From: a virus
IMG/VR virus record: IMGVR_UViG_3300021142_001088
Span: 1 to 41,810 of that record
Reading direction: 5' to 3' (one strand)
DNA length: 41,810 bases
Each line of letters opens with the position of its first letter. Positions within the stretch are counted from its first letter, which is position 1. This document shows positions 23,547 to 32,639 of the stretch, piece after piece. The notes beneath the pieces are model-generated. The model did not search any database. It was given only the letters and a program-made list of their open reading frames with translations, and was not told where the DNA came from. A program made the translations under genes and the position numbers.

Positions 23547-26500
23547 TTACCAGGTATCCCCACTCCAAGCAACGCGCTGCCATATATTACCTGTCTGCGG
23601 AGATTGTAAGTAAGTAATATTTGGAGAGTCACTGATATCAGCATCAAGATAAATTATATAGCTTGGACCATATCCAGTAGTATTAAGACTATTTGATAAT
23701 ACGTTAGCTGTTTCTGTTCCGTTAGAAATCATCCACCCAGCTCCTGGAACAGGTTGCCCATCATAACCAGACCAGTAAGGAATCCAATAAGTATTGGCTC
23801 CGTATTGTTGGTTAATCCAGCCATAAGGATTTGGATTAATAGAAGAAATTCCAGGATATGTATAGATAACAGCTCCTTGAAAGTTTTCAGCACAATAAAA
23901 AAAGTGTGTACTATTTGCCGAAATCATTCCGACAACATCTCCAGATTGACCTCTTGATGTTGTTGGTACATATACCACAGCAAGTTTTTGTCCAGATGAA
24001 AAAAGTATTGGATTGAAAAATTTCCAATTTCCAGATGAATCAACTTCAACACTTTCATAACCATTATTATAGAATTGTATGAATCCGTCGCCACTTGAGA
24101 ACATTCCAGTATCAAACGCACCATCATTTTGGAAACTGTATCCGTGACCATCAAGAGAACCTTCGGTGGCTAGAACCTGATTTACAAGAAATCTTCCACC
24201 CGTATCCAATATTGCTGTTGCTGAACTATTGGATAATGTTGAACCGCCACCAGCACCGCCACCAGCACCATATTGAGTATTGTTGCTGTACTTAATTACG
24301 CCATTATTTGGAATAATTAAATTCCCATCTTTGTCGAAGTTCCAAGTAACAGTATAATATTGAGTATTCGCAGAGACATATACATTACCCGAATAAGATT
24401 GGATGAACATATCTGATGGAGTATTTGGATCATTTGGAATGTATATCTGACCCCCACCATTTCCACTAAAATGAATGCTTTGTCCAGTCAAATATAATTG
24501 ATCAAATTCTGGTTGATTATATGTGTTAAGTGGCTGGTCAAACAGATCAGCAGCAGTATACTGCACTGTGCTATCTGGAAAAACAAGAGCAGAAGTATTA
24601 GCAAAACTCCATTCTGTGATTACATTGTAAAGACTTACATTGTAGTTTCCACCCAATACTGAAACAGAAAGATCTCCAGTCTGTTGTGATAGAGTTCCAG
24701 GTGTTACATTTAGAGTGATGTCGTTAACTAGTATATTTTCGTTAAGATATGGAAGTCTTGATTTAGCATAAGCAAATGGTCCAGCAGTTCCAAGACCAGT
24801 TCCATCTGTAGGAACTCTTAACAACAATGCTTTAAAATGATCATTTGATGTGTCGATTCGTGTGAATGCGGCAATTGACATAAAGCTATTTTTAACAGCA
24901 AGAGGTTTATCTGGAGAATACCCCCACTGAATATATGTTGGTGAGCCAATACCAGTCAGGTCTTTTAATTGATTTATCCAAATTAAATTACCATTGACAA
25001 CTTCAACTTTGGCAATAAATAATGTATTCTGATCATTAAATGTATTCTGATCATTAAAAATGGTATACATCGATCCAGTTAAATACAAGTTTCCATTCTC
25101 ATAAACTATACCAAAACCAGCCGCACTATAATTACATCCAAAATCTGAAAATCTTTTTGACCAAACTAGACTACCATTGGTGTCCAATTTTACAAGAAAA
25201 GCTGGATAGCCTTCTGATGAAGAATATGCCCCAGAAAATACATAAACATTATTATTTTCATCAGTAACTACATTGAAACCGTAACCAGATGTGTTATTGA
25301 ATTGTCCAACAATTGTTTTTTCCCAAATTCTTGCTCCACCAGCATTGGCGTATTTACCGACGTAAATGGTATCACTATTATTAGGAGCAGTTATTAAATA
25401 ACCAGTAACTACAACATTATCTTGCTTATCAATTGCTAGATTGAAATCTGTCTCATTATTTGTGTTGTATAGGAAATTATGGTATAATAGGTTTCCTGAC
25501 GAATCAAACTTACACATCAAAATTCGAGTTACATTATTACTATTATCTACCATCTGACCAACAGTGAACACATTACCACTTGAATCGCTAGCAATAGCAA
25601 ATTCTGATTGTCTATACAATCCTGTTAAATTTGTTTGCCAAATAATATTTCCATCTGTGTCCATTTTGACAACATAGGAATTATTTTGAGGATTATAAAA
25701 TTCATCTAGAGATAAGAAAATATTATCGCTAGAATCAATGAATAAAGCATCGCTAAACTTATATGATTCGCTAGGACTTCCAATCTGTTTCTGCCAAATT
25801 TCATTACCACTCGCATCAAATTTAACAACATAATTAGTATTTGATGAATTATCATCACCACCAAACAAATAAGAATTATTATTACTGTCTATAACAACAC
25901 TTGAACCGTAGTTATTATTTGATGTCGTAAAATCACCAATAGTAGCAATCCAAGAAATATTGACGTTTGATTTTATGATGATAGGCTCATTATTTTGAGC
26001 CGTTGATATGACATTATTATCGAATATGATGTTACCAGTATTTGATCCGCCAGTAAATAGATCACCATTTAAGTAATACTCACTAGCATTGATTGAGCCA
26101 GAGCCCATATCTTCTCCAGATGTATTACCTATGAAAATACCACCATTATGTCCTAGTGTTAGAACTGAACGCTGATTTAAAGAATCCCATAGAAATAGCT
26201 TGTTTCCACCAACAACTGCTTGCCACTTCACTGTTGGAGATCCAAAGTAGTCGTCTGTGATTGTTAAAGCAACAAAATCTCCTGGAGAGCCACCATCCAA
26301 TACTAAAGCACTTTCGCCATTAGATGTGCTATCTGGATGCTGAATAACAACAGTAGAAACATTTAAATCTGTTGGTTTTGGAAAAATATACTGACCAGTA
26401 ACACTATTGTATATTACAGAAGCAGCACCAAATACACCGTTACTATTGAACTGTAGCTGACCAGTATTTCCAGAAACAGAATTCAAATTAGCTTTATTAT

Positions 26501-26663
26501 AGGCAGCGTTTGCTTGTTCTACAGCGTTGCTCTGCATGTTGGCAACATTAGCCAAATGATTTTCAATAGCCACATAGTTAGTATCGAATATCGACAGATT
26601 CGCATGTTGCGGCTGTGTAAATATTCTGATTGGAATTGGAAAATCGTTTGATGTGTAAGTCAT
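23547..26663 (-). CDS. Large beta-propeller virion protein inserted between gp14 and gp15
   Basis: A 1038-residue probable adhesin or neck/tail fibre. Residues 1-110 resemble N-termini of marine phage fibres (QANAAYNKAN, GQLQFNSNGVFG). The region of about 235-640 has roughly seven repeats of the SBBP/beta-propeller kind, such as VVKFDASGNEIW, VVKMDTDGNIIW and LVKLDTNGSLVW, each about 55 residues. The C-terminus has SRGQSGDVVGMIS...FFYC and ends IWQRVAWSGDTW, a motif frequent at phage fibre ends. No such gene lies here in T4. Role in binding is inferred. Confidence 0.85.
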   Translation of the reverse strand: MTYTSNDFPIPIRIFTQPQHANLSIFDTNYVAIENHLANVANMQSNAVEQANAAYNKANLNSVSGNTGQLQFNSNGVFGAASVIYNSVTGQYIFPKPTDLNVSTVVIQHPDSTSNGESALVLDGGSPGDFVALTITDDYFGSPTVKWQAVVGGNKLFLWDSLNQRSVLTLGHNGGIFIGNTSGEDMGSGSINASEYYLNGDLFTGGSNTGNIIFDNNVISTAQNNEPIIIKSNVNISWIATIGDFTTSNNNYGSSVVIDSNNNSYLFGGDDNSSNTNYVVKFDASGNEIWQKQIGSPSESYKFSDALFIDSSDNIFLSLDEFYNPQNNSYVVKMDTDGNIIWQTNLTGLYRQSEFAIASDSSGNVFTVGQMVDNSNNVTRILMCKFDSSGNLLYHNFLYNTNNETDFNLAIDKQDNVVVTGYLITAPNNSDTIYVGKYANAGGARIWEKTIVGQFNNTSGYGFNVVTDENNNVYVFSGAYSSSEGYPAFLVKLDTNGSLVWSKRFSDFGCNYSAAGFGIVYENGNLYLTGSMYTIFNDQNTFNDQNTLFIAKVEVVNGNLIWINQLKDLTGIGSPTYIQWGYSPDKPLAVKNSFMSIAAFTRIDTSNDHFKALLLRVPTDGTGLGTAGPFAYAKSRLPYLNENILVNDITLNVTPGTLSQQTGDLSVSVLGGNYNVSLYNVITEWSFANTSALVFPDSTVQYTAADLFDQPLNTYNQPEFDQLYLTGQSIHFSGNGGGQIYIPNDPNTPSDMFIQSYSGNVYVSANTQYYTVTWNFDKDGNLIIPNNGVIKYSNNTQYGAGGGAGGGSTLSNSSATAILDTGGRFLVNQVLATEGSLDGHGYSFQNDGAFDTGMFSSGDGFIQFYNNGYESVEVDSSGNWKFFNPILFSSGQKLAVVYVPTTSRGQSGDVVGMISANSTHFFYCAENFQGAVIYTYPGISSINPNPYGWINQQYGANTYWIPYWSGYDGQPVPGAGWMISNGTETANVLSNSLNTTGYGPSYIIYLDADISDSPNITYLQSPQTGNIWQRVAWSGDTW

Positions 26664-26671
26664 TTTTCTAC

Positions 26672-27661
26672 CTATATTTGTTTTGTTGGTTTCTTAGTGC
26701 CTATACCAAAATTCGTCTGTTCACCAGAATCATTATAGAAATCTGTTTCATTTACAGAATTATCTACAAATATAGTGTTGTCTGATGGTGGTGTAACTTG
26801 AGTTGGTTCACCAAATGGATTCTGTTCACTGAAATCCAATATCTGATCTGCCAAAAGACCCAATTCATAATTATTATCCAACGGATTATCTTCATTATTT
26901 AGTTGGTTGTAACTAAAGAGCATATAGCTCGCATTTGAAGATGCTCCGATTATTGAATTATTTGTTAAGAATAGACCTTTAATCTCTTTCAACTGTAATG
27001 TACATGATGGTAAGTTCCAAGAAACAACAACGGCTGATGCAGTTGATGATTCTAGAGAATCTCCCTGATATACTGTTTCGCCTAGTTGGTAAGTGCCAAC
27101 TCCTTGGCTAACCATAGAAAAATCATAGTAGGTCGAAACGCTATCAATCGCAGCATCAATTTCCAGAATACCAGTTGTGACCTTTTCATTACTGTAACGG
27201 AATCTCTCGCATATTAATTCAAAACCATAGAAATTTTGATTACCAAATGCGTAGAAAAAGAACTGCTGATTGGTGTGCTTGATTTCAAATAGTGCTTCAA
27301 AATTTGTTAACCAAAGAAGATCTCCTTCTCTTGGTCTTTGATAATCACTTGGAACTCTTGCTTTGAATGCTCTGGTTGGCATCAGAAAGCTGATCTGATT
27401 TTGAATTTCCAGACCAAATTTACTGAACAATTCCTGACCATCGAAACTATCCACATTCTTGACATATACTTCGACTGGATATGCTGCTCCGAATACTTTG
27501 GTAGGATCGTCACCGAAAATCAGGTCAACTTCTGATTCTGAAGATCTAGGAATGTAGAACGAGTCTATTCCCCAAATCTTAACTGTCTCTCCAATCAGGT
27601 CTTCATAGAGACGCTGTTCAGCCTTAGAGTTGAAATTATTAAAATAGTGATTTATGGGCAT
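26672..27661 (-). CDS. 14: gp14 neck protein
   Basis: Forms the neck ring with gp13 that joins the head to the tail. Residues 1-185 match T4 gp14 features: IWGIDSFYIPR, DLIFGDDPTKVFGAAYPVEVYV, FDGQELFSKFGLEIQNQ and REGDLLWL. At 329 residues it exceeds T4's 256. The extra C-terminal part has the small beta module GETVYQGDSLESSTASAVVV also seen in gp15, plus a disordered tail. It lies directly downstream of gp13. Confidence 0.94.
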   Translation of the reverse strand: MPINHYFNNFNSKAEQRLYEDLIGETVKIWGIDSFYIPRSSESEVDLIFGDDPTKVFGAAYPVEVYVKNVDSFDGQELFSKFGLEIQNQISFLMPTRAFKARVPSDYQRPREGDLLWLTNFEALFEIKHTNQQFFFYAFGNQNFYGFELICERFRYSNEKVTTGILEIDAAIDSVSTYYDFSMVSQGVGTYQLGETVYQGDSLESSTASAVVVSWNLPSCTLQLKEIKGLFLTNNSIIGASSNASYMLFSYNQLNNEDNPLDNNYELGLLADQILDFSEQNPFGEPTQVTPPSDNTIFVDNSVNETDFYNDSGEQTNFGIGTKKPTKQI

Positions 27662-27665
27662 TTAA

Positions 27666-28424
27666 TTAACCTTGTAACCACTCGGCTGGCATCTCATAAG
27701 CATCACGTAATTCTTTCTCCAATAAATCTTTTTCAGTAATAGCTTCATCATATATTTGTTGACCGTTTATCGCAATACCACCTGGAAGTTGAGCACCAGC
27801 AAATTTCTTTAGATTATTACCCCATTGCTCTTTGATAAGACATGTGGTATAACGCTTGAGCCAGTTGTCATTCCAGAACAAAAGACCATCACCTGGAAGA
27901 ACAGCGTAAACCTCAGCAATGATATAAGATCCTAATCCAATCTTTCCTTTCCAGTCAGCATCGACATATAGCTTATTATCAAAACGGTTGTAACGAATAG
28001 GAATTTCACCAATGAACAGCATTTCTAAAGTGCGAATGTGCTGGTTAGCAAGTTCGAAATAAACATAGTCAGCGGATGTGAAGTCATAAAGTTCGTTCAA
28101 ACGAATCTGATAGTTGATATCGAACATATTAAACTGGTTAGTTGCCCCAGAGTTAACTTGTTGGGTGGAGAGAGTAAAGATGCGAGTAACACCTATAACA
28201 TTGCTATCCATCGAAATATATCTATTGTCGATATCCGCCTGAGTCACTTTATGCGAGGCATAGATCTTCTGAACAGCATCAAAGTGATACTGCTGCCATA
28301 ATGTAATAGCTTCATCAATACGGTCTTCTACCTGATCAGGATCAACATTGATCTCAATTACAGGGAAACCCAATCTTCTTAGACAATAATCTCTAAGATC
28401 TGTTCTGCTTGCAGGAACTGCCAT
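27666..28424 (-). CDS. 13: gp13 neck protein
   Basis: Head completion protein that binds the portal side of the neck. It is 252 residues, somewhat shorter than T4 (309). Family segments are LRRLGFPVIEINVDPDQVEDRIDEA, WQQYHFDAVQK, YDFTSADYVYFE and LKRYTTCLIKEQWGNNLKKF. An AAGGA ribosome site precedes the ATG. It is the first gene of the minus-strand structural run and has a late-promoter-like box 40 bases upstream. That leader also contains the -35 of the opposite gene. Confidence 0.95.
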   Translation of the reverse strand: MAVPASRTDLRDYCLRRLGFPVIEINVDPDQVEDRIDEAITLWQQYHFDAVQKIYASHKVTQADIDNRYISMDSNVIGVTRIFTLSTQQVNSGATNQFNMFDINYQIRLNELYDFTSADYVYFELANQHIRTLEMLFIGEIPIRYNRFDNKLYVDADWKGKIGLGSYIIAEVYAVLPGDGLLFWNDNWLKRYTTCLIKEQWGNNLKKFAGAQLPGGIAINGQQIYDEAITEKDLLEKELRDAYEMPAEWLQG

Positions 28425-28453
28425 TTGACTTTCCTTTCGAAAAAATATATAAT
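28425..28453 (+). promoter_or_regulatory. Sigma70-like promoter of the epimerase gene
   Basis: On the plus strand TTGACT (28425-28430) and TATAAT (28448-28453) are separated by 17 bases. The -10 ends 32 bases before the ATG at 28486. It fits host-polymerase (early) expression of the only plus-strand gene. Confidence 0.75.
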
Positions 28454-28463
28454 AGACTTGTTC

Positions 28464-28471
28464 TATTTATT
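28464..28471 (-). promoter_or_regulatory. Late-promoter-like box of gp13 (AATAAATA)
   Basis: AATAAATA on the minus strand, 40 bases before the gp13 ATG, in the divergent region shared with the epimerase promoter. It has one mismatch to the late consensus. Confidence 0.55.
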
Positions 28472-28485
28472 TAAAGTGTAACTCT

Positions 28486-29277
28486 ATGAATATCGTGACT
28501 GGATATAAGGGATTTATCGGTTCTCACCTCATGAATCGTGTAAAAGACCCCGTTGGCTTCGATATTGTAAACTGTTTTGATCTTATTGATTCCTTTGAAG
28601 AATGGAAGGATGCTGACTGTATTTATCATATGGGAGCCATTTCTGACACCACCGAGACTGACTTTGACAAGATTTATACCTTTAACATCTATTATACAAT
28701 CAAACTCTTTGAAAAATGTATCGAATATGGAGTTCCCATTAAATATGCCTCATCTGCCTCCATATACGGAAACTCCGAAATACCACTACAACTCAATCCT
28801 TTAAACCTATATGCCATGTCTAAGGCCACCATAGACCTATGGGCTGGGGATAATCTTGAAAAGTTCAAGCATATACAGGGTTTTCGTTTCTTTAACGTCT
28901 ATGGCAATGGAGAGGATCATAAGGGCAATCAAGCCAGCCCAATTCATAAATTCCGTAAGGAAGTGGAGGAAAAAGGAACCATCTCTATTTTCGAGGGTTC
29001 TCGCGAATTTTGGCGAGATTTCGTATGTGTAGAGGATGTGTGTCATATTATGCTAAACAATGAGCTTCCTTCTGGAATATATGATCTGGGCTCTGGAATC
29101 ACCTGTTCTTTTCAAACTGTCGCAAAAATCATTAAAGACAAGTATGGTGGAGAAATAAAGACAATTCCTTTTCCAGATCACCTAAGAGGTAAGTATCAAA
29201 TACACACCTTCTCTAATAATCCAAAGTATAAGTATAAATTCAAGGATCTCTTTACTTGGATTCAGGAACAGACTTAA
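28486..29277 (+). CDS. NAD-dependent sugar epimerase/dehydratase (HldD-like)
   Basis: An extended short-chain dehydrogenase, 263 residues, shorter than typical bacterial members (about 310). The nucleotide-binding motif is GYKGFIGSH (residues 6-14). The catalytic segment is SSASIYG and then YAMSK (Tyr and Lys). FRFFNVYGNGEDHKG resembles ADP-glycero-manno-heptose 6-epimerase and related nucleotide-sugar enzymes, so a heptose-type substrate is likely but not proven. It is the only plus-strand gene, with a sigma70-like promoter, and converges with the glycosyltransferase gene by a 26-base overlap at the 3' ends. Confidence 0.92.
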   Translation: MNIVTGYKGFIGSHLMNRVKDPVGFDIVNCFDLIDSFEEWKDADCIYHMGAISDTTETDFDKIYTFNIYYTIKLFEKCIEYGVPIKYASSASIYGNSEIPLQLNPLNLYAMSKATIDLWAGDNLEKFKHIQGFRFFNVYGNGEDHKGNQASPIHKFRKEVEEKGTISIFEGSREFWRDFVCVEDVCHIMLNNELPSGIYDLGSGITCSFQTVAKIIKDKYGGEIKTIPFPDHLRGKYQIHTFSNNPKYKYKFKDLFTWIQEQT

Positions 29278-30616
29278 AGATGCGAATTAGAATCTCAAGG
29301 TCAGCATCAAAGACAAGAAAAGAGTCGAAGTTCAAAGAAGCACAAATCATTTGGGCCATATCAACTGTAAATCCTGTTTTGTGGGCCATATGAGTCTGAC
29401 CTCTGGCTATAGATGGAGTATGACCGTATAGCATGTCCAGAGCGGTGATGGGTCCAACTGGAGAATCATATATCTTTCCTAACAGATTACCCCATGTAAT
29501 GTTTGCCGCAACTCTCTTTAGATTTGGAACAACGATACGAATCTCACCACCTGGTTTTAGAACTCTATACCATTCTTCCAGACATATTTTGATTTCATGA
29601 AAATGAACATGTTCTAGAGCGTGAGCAGAATAAACAGCATCCACTGAATTATTTGGAATCATTGATAGATCCATCATGTCAGACACTATGTTTGGATTTA
29701 AAGATTCATCCTCATCAATCGTGATTTCAGTAAAATCTGCCATTTCATCAGCGTGTGCCGCGTTTTTAATACTGACTTTTCCAGCTCCAACATTGAGAAC
29801 AATTTTTGTATCTTTGGGTAACTGATAGTGTTGTTTATACGGAAACTTATCCCACAATGTCTGCCAATCAATTAGAGGGTCCCAATCAGACCACATTCCC
29901 ATATGAAGAGCAGCACTTGGCATTGGAGTAAACAAAAGATATTTTCTTTCTGAGAATAGTTTATTGATAGTCTCATCCTCACAAATTTCATCGTATGCGT
30001 GCTTACCCATTGCTTCAAATAGATCCCATTCTTTTAAAACAGTTTCATGTGTTGTCATAAAACAGCAAGCTGTGTGATATGCTGTTCTCCAGTGTCTTTT
30101 TGCTCCGACAATAACCTTGTAAAAATAAGGCTTATCTACCAACATCGAGTATCTCAATGGGTGGTCATAAGGAAAAATACAGACATTATGTTTGCTTAAT
30201 TCTGTGGCATGAAAGAATACATCAATCATTTCCCATAAGCATGATTCGTAATAGAGATAATCATCTTGAGCAAAGTAAACCAGTCCACTACCTCTTTCTT
30301 TTCCTATTTCATAGGAACGTAGAATACTTGGCATGATTCCACCATTTTCAAGATGCTCCAGTTCAATCTCAAAGGTAGATGTTTTAATAGTCTGCTTCAC
30401 AAGATCAAGAAATTCTTCATCCGAATGATCATCTAACACAATGAGTCTATAATTCACTGGAATAGTTGTTTGTTGATTTCTAGCCCAGTTGATTGTATTG
30501 ATTAAAGACTTAAAGCATCGTGTAGATACTTCAAGTTTACTTGCTTTACAAAATCTCTCATCTTTTCTGGCACTTGATTTTGTATGAGATTGAAGAACCA
30601 CTAATACATCTAACAT
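29252..30616 (-). CDS. Fused glycosyltransferase-like and methyltransferase protein
   Basis: A 454-residue two-domain protein. The N-terminal half (about 1-265) has GT-A features: LDDHS (61-65), QDDY (117-120, DxD-like) and RHWRTAYHT (174-182). The C-terminal half (about 270-454) is a class I SAM-dependent methyltransferase of the Methyltransf_11 type, with motif I VLNVGAGK (273-280), the ALEHV segment and YRVLKPGGEIRIVVPN. The N-terminal half is related to the separate protein at 34175-34960. Sugar and acceptor are unknown. Confidence 0.88.
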   Translation of the reverse strand: MLDVLVVLQSHTKSSARKDERFCKASKLEVSTRCFKSLINTINWARNQQTTIPVNYRLIVLDDHSDEEFLDLVKQTIKTSTFEIELEHLENGGIMPSILRSYEIGKERGSGLVYFAQDDYLYYESCLWEMIDVFFHATELSKHNVCIFPYDHPLRYSMLVDKPYFYKVIVGAKRHWRTAYHTACCFMTTHETVLKEWDLFEAMGKHAYDEICEDETINKLFSERKYLLFTPMPSAALHMGMWSDWDPLIDWQTLWDKFPYKQHYQLPKDTKIVLNVGAGKVSIKNAAHADEMADFTEITIDEDESLNPNIVSDMMDLSMIPNNSVDAVYSAHALEHVHFHEIKICLEEWYRVLKPGGEIRIVVPNLKRVAANITWGNLLGKIYDSPVGPITALDMLYGHTPSIARGQTHMAHKTGFTVDMAQMICASLNFDSFLVFDADLEILIRIFKSVPESK

Positions 30617-31308
30617 TTTAAATCTACTCCATAATGCTTTGCGATTCCATGTTTACCATGAAATCCTAGACTTTTACCCAACCAAGGACTTGACACATTA
30701 AGCTCTATACTAAAACGATCAGCTAATTCTGGCGGCGCATATTTTATTCCAAATTTTGTTTCGAAGTGCTTTCTGTATTGTCTACAAAGAAGATTATCTT
30801 CTGGAATGATAACATTTCCGTAATCTTCAAAAGGAGGCAGAAAACCAGAAGCAGAATCATATACAGCATCATGTACTTTAATTTCAGACTTCACAGCATC
30901 ATAGAACTTTTTTGATCTCAACGAAAATCCACCATTACCGACATTATACTCTTCGTAGAAAGGCCAAACTGCTCCAATATAATCATATTCAAAAAACTCA
31001 TCTGTCCATGCTTCTCTGTTGACAGCAAATCCATCTGATTGAATTATCAGATTAAACTCAGTCTCGACAACCTCTGGAATCATTTTTAGGGCAACATAGT
31101 TATAATTAGAATGAAAATATTCCATTCTGGGAATTTTATGCCATCTAATATTCAGAGGACAGTCCGAAATAGGAAAAGGAGCATCACTGAACCAGTACAC
31201 GCATTCAATATCTACAACACCTTCTAATACATCAGCGGTTTTTTTTAAAGCCATAGCTGATGGAGTGTGATTCAAAGCATCAACGCAACTTATGCTTATT
31301 GATTTCAT
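30610..31308 (-). CDS. DUF5672-like glycosyltransferase-related protein
   Basis: A 232-residue protein with segments typical of DUF5672: FNLIIQSDGFAVNREAWTDE, the YDYIGAVWPFY segment and VGNGGFSLRS. These resemble the donor-binding DxD-like and acceptor regions of glycosyltransferases. It lies in a tightly packed run, overlapping the next gene by seven bases and the previous one by four (ATGA). A transferase role is family inference. Confidence 0.82.
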   Translation of the reverse strand: MKSISISCVDALNHTPSAMALKKTADVLEGVVDIECVYWFSDAPFPISDCPLNIRWHKIPRMEYFHSNYNYVALKMIPEVVETEFNLIIQSDGFAVNREAWTDEFFEYDYIGAVWPFYEEYNVGNGGFSLRSKKFYDAVKSEIKVHDAVYDSASGFLPPFEDYGNVIIPEDNLLCRQYRKHFETKFGIKYAPPELADRFSIELNVSSPWLGKSLGFHGKHGIAKHYGVDLKC

Positions 31309-32639
31309 GACATATATTCATCGACCAATTCTCTGGCTCTCTTAAGAGGACCAGACCAATCGCGGGGTTTAGTTTGCTTAATTACCTTGAAGTTATCTCC
31401 ATACCAAGGAGTTGTTTCATCAGTTCTTGTACTAGTCCATGTGTAATATTCGGCAATAGGAACCATCACAATAGTTCTTTTTCCGATAGCACCAGCAGCA
31501 TGAACAAGACTAGTACATGAACTCACGATAACATCCATCTGATCAATAAAGTCTAGTGTGTCATCCCATGTATTTAATTTATCTTTCATGTTGATACATT
31601 TAGGATGAGTTTTTTCTTTATCAAAATAGTAAATCTCGGCATTGGAAGGCATTGCCTCTACCAACTGATCTAATGGAATTCTTCTATAGATATCCTGTTC
31701 AAAATAAGGATTACCGTTACACTTAATACCAATTCTAAATTTACCATTATTCGGAATTATATTTCTCTCTTGTCTTAAAGGAGTCAAATATGGACCAGTC
31801 CATAGCTCATCTTCTGTGAGATTCATATATCCTGGCAGAGCCATCATATGAGTCCAAAGATATTCCTTCTTGAAGAATAGGTTGTTAGTGACAACCTCAT
31901 GACCATGACGGCGAAAAAGATCAACGGTGTCTGGTCTATACATATGCCAGCTAGAATATAGAATGGGTTTCATATTATATTTCTTGAACCAATCTAGAAA
32001 ACGAATATTGATGATTTCATCTCCTACTCCACCCTCACCGTTGACGATGATAGTTTTTCCAGGTTGTATGATTCCTTCCCATAAAGTCATTTTCATAACA
32101 TCTTCAAACATATGATTCTTTGGTTTGAATTTAGTGATGAAATTTCTGATGCCATTGGCAGTATCACCAGAACGTAATTGACTTCCACTAAGAGTGAATT
32201 CAATTGATTCTTTCATTTCTGGATCAGTAGCAATTACTTGTCGAATGATATTTTCTGCTTCTGGTTTGTTTCCTTTCAGGGATATATTAAAAGCCTTCTG
32301 CATGACCGTATTAGCATCATTCGGCTTTTGCTTCAAATTCAAGTCAATATAAAACAAAGCTTCTTCTGGCATATTCAGAGCATTATAAACCTTGTAGAGA
32401 TTTTCTCTGGCATTAAAGAGTTGTTCTGAATTTGAGCTATTGACATATGTGAACTGAGCAGCTTTTAATCTCAGATCATCATGTTTAGCAATGAGACTAA
32501 GTTCTCCCAGAGTATCATAATCCTCTAGAGTTTTTGCCTGTTCTTCAAAGTAATCCAATATCTTACAAGCTAATGGATAGTTGTAATCTTTGGATACAAT
32601 GTGTTTGATTACGTATTTTAGTTTGTCACGATCAATCAT
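31305..32639 (-). CDS. TPR plus GT-B glycosyltransferase-like protein
   Basis: The start at the ATG at 32637-32639 gives 444 residues; a TTG five codons upstream is the alternative. The first about 180 residues are helical TPR-like repeats (EEALFYIDLNLKQKPNDAN and KPEAENIIRQVIATDPEM). The rest has a GT-B layout related to heptosyltransferase / GT9 and GT41-like phage proteins: GEGGVGDEIINIRFLDW, FRIGIKCNGNP, RRIPLDQL, and VSSCTSLVHAAGAIGKRTIVM near the donor site. Overlaps on both sides indicate operon expression. Confidence 0.83.
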   Translation of the reverse strand: MIDRDKLKYVIKHIVSKDYNYPLACKILDYFEEQAKTLEDYDTLGELSLIAKHDDLRLKAAQFTYVNSSNSEQLFNARENLYKVYNALNMPEEALFYIDLNLKQKPNDANTVMQKAFNISLKGNKPEAENIIRQVIATDPEMKESIEFTLSGSQLRSGDTANGIRNFITKFKPKNHMFEDVMKMTLWEGIIQPGKTIIVNGEGGVGDEIINIRFLDWFKKYNMKPILYSSWHMYRPDTVDLFRRHGHEVVTNNLFFKKEYLWTHMMALPGYMNLTEDELWTGPYLTPLRQERNIIPNNGKFRIGIKCNGNPYFEQDIYRRIPLDQLVEAMPSNAEIYYFDKEKTHPKCINMKDKLNTWDDTLDFIDQMDVIVSSCTSLVHAAGAIGKRTIVMVPIAEYYTWTSTRTDETTPWYGDNFKVIKQTKPRDWSGPLKRARELVDEYMS

